A stretch of DNA of 16,946 bases from JAQIBY01 sp964407055 (GTDB lineage: Bacteria; Bacteroidota; Bacteroidia; Bacteroidales; ML635J-15), in NCBI GenBank assembly GCA_964407055.1, contig CAYOUD010000043.1, positions 1 to 16,946 of the forward strand, in the 5' to 3' direction. Both the position numbers and the translations under genes were made by a program. The notes beneath the pieces were generated by a model. The model worked only from the letters and a program-made list of their open reading frames with translations, was not told the DNA's origin and did not search any database. This document shows positions 15,171 to 16,946 of the stretch, in pieces. How positions within the stretch are numbered: the stretch's first letter is position 1; every line of letters starts with the position of its first letter.

Positions 15171-16028
15171 ATGAAGCGAATTACTGGTGAAGCAATATTA
15201 AATCAAAGTGTTCAGGAATTCCGCGATTTAAATTATGGGATTGGTTTTATCCCGACCATGGGTGCTTTGCATCCGGGGCATTTGAGTTTAGTTAGAAAAT
15301 CACGTGCAGAAAACCAAATTACCATTGTCTCAATTTTCGTTAATCCAACGCAATTTAACGATCCGAAAGATTTGGAAAAATACCCCAGAATGCCTGAGCA
15401 AGATTTGGAAATGTTAGAAGCAGAAGGAGTTGATCTTGTTTTTATGCCAGATGTGGAGACAATTTATCCGGATAAAAAACGTAATTCTTTTGATTTGGGT
15501 GGTTTAGACAAGCCTTTGGAGGGGGAATTTCGTAAAGGGCATTTTGATGGTGTCGCTGATGTTGTTTATCGCTTGTTTGTTTTAGTGAAGCCTGATAGGG
15601 CTTACTTCGGAGAAAAAGATTATCAGCAGCTTAAAATAATTCAGCAAATGACAAAAGTGGCAGAATTGCCGGTTGAGATTCATAGTGGTGAAATTATTCG
15701 TGAATCGGATGGTTTGGCAATGAGCTCAAGAAATATGCGTTTGTCTGAACAAGAACGAAATGCTGCTGCTAATATTTATAGAATAATACGCGATTTTAAC
15801 CCGGAAGTTTTTATTGAAAACCCAAAAGAGGCGGAAGTTGTCCTCGCTGATGAAATCAATCAGCTTGAACATTTAAGCACAGAATATGTTTCTATTGTAG
15901 ATGACGAAAGCATGCAATCACCAGTAAAAATCGAGCATGAAGTTGTGTATCGACTTTGTGTTGCGGTTTGGTGCGGGCAAGTTCGGCTCATTGATAATTT
16001 AACATTTGTTATTTCAAATAATTATTAA
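15171..16028 (+). CDS. panC: Pantothenate synthetase
   Basis: PanC joins D-pantoate and beta-alanine using ATP, the last step of vitamin B5 synthesis, in the cytoplasm. The preferred start gives 285 residues, the usual length. The adenylate-forming signature is PTMGALHPGH (28-37; HxGH at 34-37). Also present are IFVNPTQFNDPKDLEKYPR, EGEFRKGHFDGV, YFGEKDYQQL and the KMSKS-like SSRNMRL. The upstream ATG at 15126 would add 15 residues lying within the promoter and with no family match. It is followed by panD, which makes its substrate beta-alanine, 26 bases later. Its stop codon is part of the -7 box proposed for panD. Confidence 0.95.
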   Translation: MKRITGEAILNQSVQEFRDLNYGIGFIPTMGALHPGHLSLVRKSRAENQITIVSIFVNPTQFNDPKDLEKYPRMPEQDLEMLEAEGVDLVFMPDVETIYPDKKRNSFDLGGLDKPLEGEFRKGHFDGVADVVYRLFVLVKPDRAYFGEKDYQQLKIIQQMTKVAELPVEIHSGEIIRESDGLAMSSRNMRLSEQERNAAANIYRIIRDFNPEVFIENPKEAEVVLADEINQLEHLSTEYVSIVDDESMQSPVKIEHEVVYRLCVAVWCGQVRLIDNLTFVISNNY

Positions 16029-16033
16029 CTTTG
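16005..16033 (+). promoter_or_regulatory. Promoter for panD within the panC end
   Basis: TTTG at 16005-16008, a 17-base spacer and TAACTTTG at 16026-16033 match the consensus. The TAA of the -7 box is the panC stop codon. The spacer is at the short end of the accepted range. If used, panD and rfaE2 can be transcribed independently of panC. Confidence 0.5.
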
Positions 16034-16054
16034 TCGCCCATAAAATAATAGAAT

Positions 16055-16405
16055 ATGATTATTGAAGTTGTAAAGTCAAAAATTCATAAAGTCACAGTTA
16101 CAGAAGCTAATTTGCAATATGTCGGTAGTATTACCATTGATGAAGATTTGATGGATGCCAGCAATATCATTGAGCATGAAAAGGTTCAGGTGGTGAATAT
16201 AAACAATGGAGAAAGACTGGAGACTTATGTCATTAAAGGAGAAAGAGGGTCTGGTGTCATCGCATTAAATGGTCCGGCTGCTAGAAAAGCAACCGTTGGG
16301 GATGTTGTGATAATTATTTCTTATGCTGCTGTTGGTTTTGAGGAGGCAAAATCCTTTACGCCAACTTTTATTTTTCCCAATATTGCAGGAAATACACTTG
16401 ACTAA
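16055..16405 (+). CDS. panD: Aspartate 1-decarboxylase precursor
   Basis: PanD makes beta-alanine from aspartate for pantothenate synthesis. The 116-residue proenzyme cuts itself between Gly24 and Ser25 (YVGSITID), giving a small beta chain and an alpha chain with an N-terminal pyruvoyl group. Other family features are Lys9 and the LNGPAARK block in the alpha chain. All the residues expected for self-cleavage appear present. It follows panC and precedes rfaE2 with only a two-base gap, so rfaE2 is probably translated together with it. No panM/panZ maturation factor is seen, as expected outside enterobacteria. Confidence 0.96.
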   Translation: MIIEVVKSKIHKVTVTEANLQYVGSITIDEDLMDASNIIEHEKVQVVNINNGERLETYVIKGERGSGVIALNGPAARKATVGDVVIIISYAAVGFEEAKSFTPTFIFPNIAGNTLD

Positions 16406-16407
16406 GA

Positions 16408-16890
16408 ATGGATAAGCTGCAGTGCATAAAAAATAAAATTATTGCTCCTGAAAACTTGAATGCTTGGGTGGAAAACCAAAGACCAAATATCAAAAACTTG
16501 GTGTTTACAAACGGTTGTTTTGATATTATTCATCGGGGACACATTACCTATCTTGCACAGGCTGCAGATATGGGAGATAAATTTATTGTTGCACTGAATA
16601 CAGATGCTTCTGTGTCACGCCTAAAAGGAGAAAGCAGACCGGTTCAGGATGAATATACCCGTGCGCTTGTTATGGCTGGTTTTGAATTTGTTGATTATGT
16701 ATGCTTTTTCAGCGAAGACACTCCTTTAAATGTTATTAAATTAATTTTACCTGATGTTTTGATTAAAGGCGGAGATTATATTATTGAAGATATTGTTGGC
16801 TACCATGCGGTGACTCAGGCTGGTGGACAAGTTAAAGTTATCGAATTCATAGAAGGATTTTCGACTAGCTCAATTATAAATTCGATTTGA
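16408..16890 (+). CDS. rfaE2: D-glycero-beta-D-manno-heptose 1-phosphate adenylyltransferase
   Basis: This enzyme transfers AMP to heptose-1-phosphate to make ADP-heptose, a precursor of lipopolysaccharide inner core. It is a separate 160-residue nucleotidyltransferase matching the C-terminal domain of the two-domain HldE. It shows TNGCFDIIHRGHITYL, with HxGH at 42-45, the LNTDASVSRLKG loop, RPVQDEYTRA, and the ISSSK-like end GFSTSSIINSI. The kinase domain (RfaE1) is not in the window. The ATG at 16408 comes two bases after the panD stop, an unusual pairing of vitamin and LPS genes that probably reflects operon packing. A related glycerol-3-phosphate-type cytidylyltransferase is less likely, because the motifs fit RfaE2 better. 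Confidence 0.92.
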   Translation: MDKLQCIKNKIIAPENLNAWVENQRPNIKNLVFTNGCFDIIHRGHITYLAQAADMGDKFIVALNTDASVSRLKGESRPVQDEYTRALVMAGFEFVDYVCFFSEDTPLNVIKLILPDVLIKGGDYIIEDIVGYHAVTQAGGQVKVIEFIEGFSTSSIINSI

Positions 16891-16946
16891 TTAACCCGTA
16901 AAATTCATGCCATTCCCTTTGTGCAGATTTGAATTAATAGAAAAAT

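Overview
The window is a stretch of chromosome from a member of the Bacteroidota, most likely in or near the order Bacteroidales. The evidence is the low G+C content, the promoters of the Bacteroidota type (TTTG, about 17-21 bases, TAnnTTTG), the weak or absent Shine-Dalgarno sites, and several proteins restricted to the phylum: PorX, a PorW/SprE lipoprotein and a DUF4270 lipoprotein. Fifteen protein genes are supported. No tRNA, rRNA, CRISPR array, transposase or phage gene was seen.

Layout. Positions 1-411 hold no convincing protein gene. They contain a consensus promoter, a strong hairpin, a G+C-richer block with an imperfect hairpin, and short tandem repeats. Next come mqnB (minus; menaquinone by the futalosine route) and, divergently, folE-fabD (plus; pterin and fatty-acid synthesis), closed by a good terminator at 2664-2696. 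A plus-strand group follows: fluC/crcB, a PafA-like alkaline-phosphatase-superfamily protein, an outer-membrane beta-barrel candidate and a YihX-like HAD phosphatase. The last of these overlaps the end of the opposing tsaE gene by 8 bases. On the minus strand (15016 down to 6302) are two groups: GT5-like protein, DUF4270 lipoprotein, glmS; then porW/sprE, porX, tsaE. At the right end, reading plus, are panC, panD and rfaE2 (pantothenate and ADP-heptose synthesis).

How the genes work together. Much of the window serves the cell envelope: glmS makes amino-sugar precursor, rfaE2 activates heptose, fabD feeds lipid synthesis, and porW plus porX belong to the type IX secretion system (T9SS). panC and panD supply coenzyme A precursors, and fabD uses malonyl-CoA. 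The remaining genes are housekeeping.

Most notable. (1) The PafA-like protein at 3250-4878 keeps the fold signatures of the PafA phosphatases but has replaced nearly every catalytic and zinc-binding residue, so it is probably a secreted pseudo-phosphatase. (2) A T9SS outer-membrane component and the T9SS response regulator PorX lie side by side and probably share a transcript. (3) The starch-synthase-like gene encodes only the N-terminal half of a GT5 enzyme and has altered sugar-nucleotide motifs. (4) Positions 29-128 look like a promoter followed by a terminator-like hairpin with no gene between, a candidate small RNA. No wholly new multi-gene system could be demonstrated from the sequence alone.
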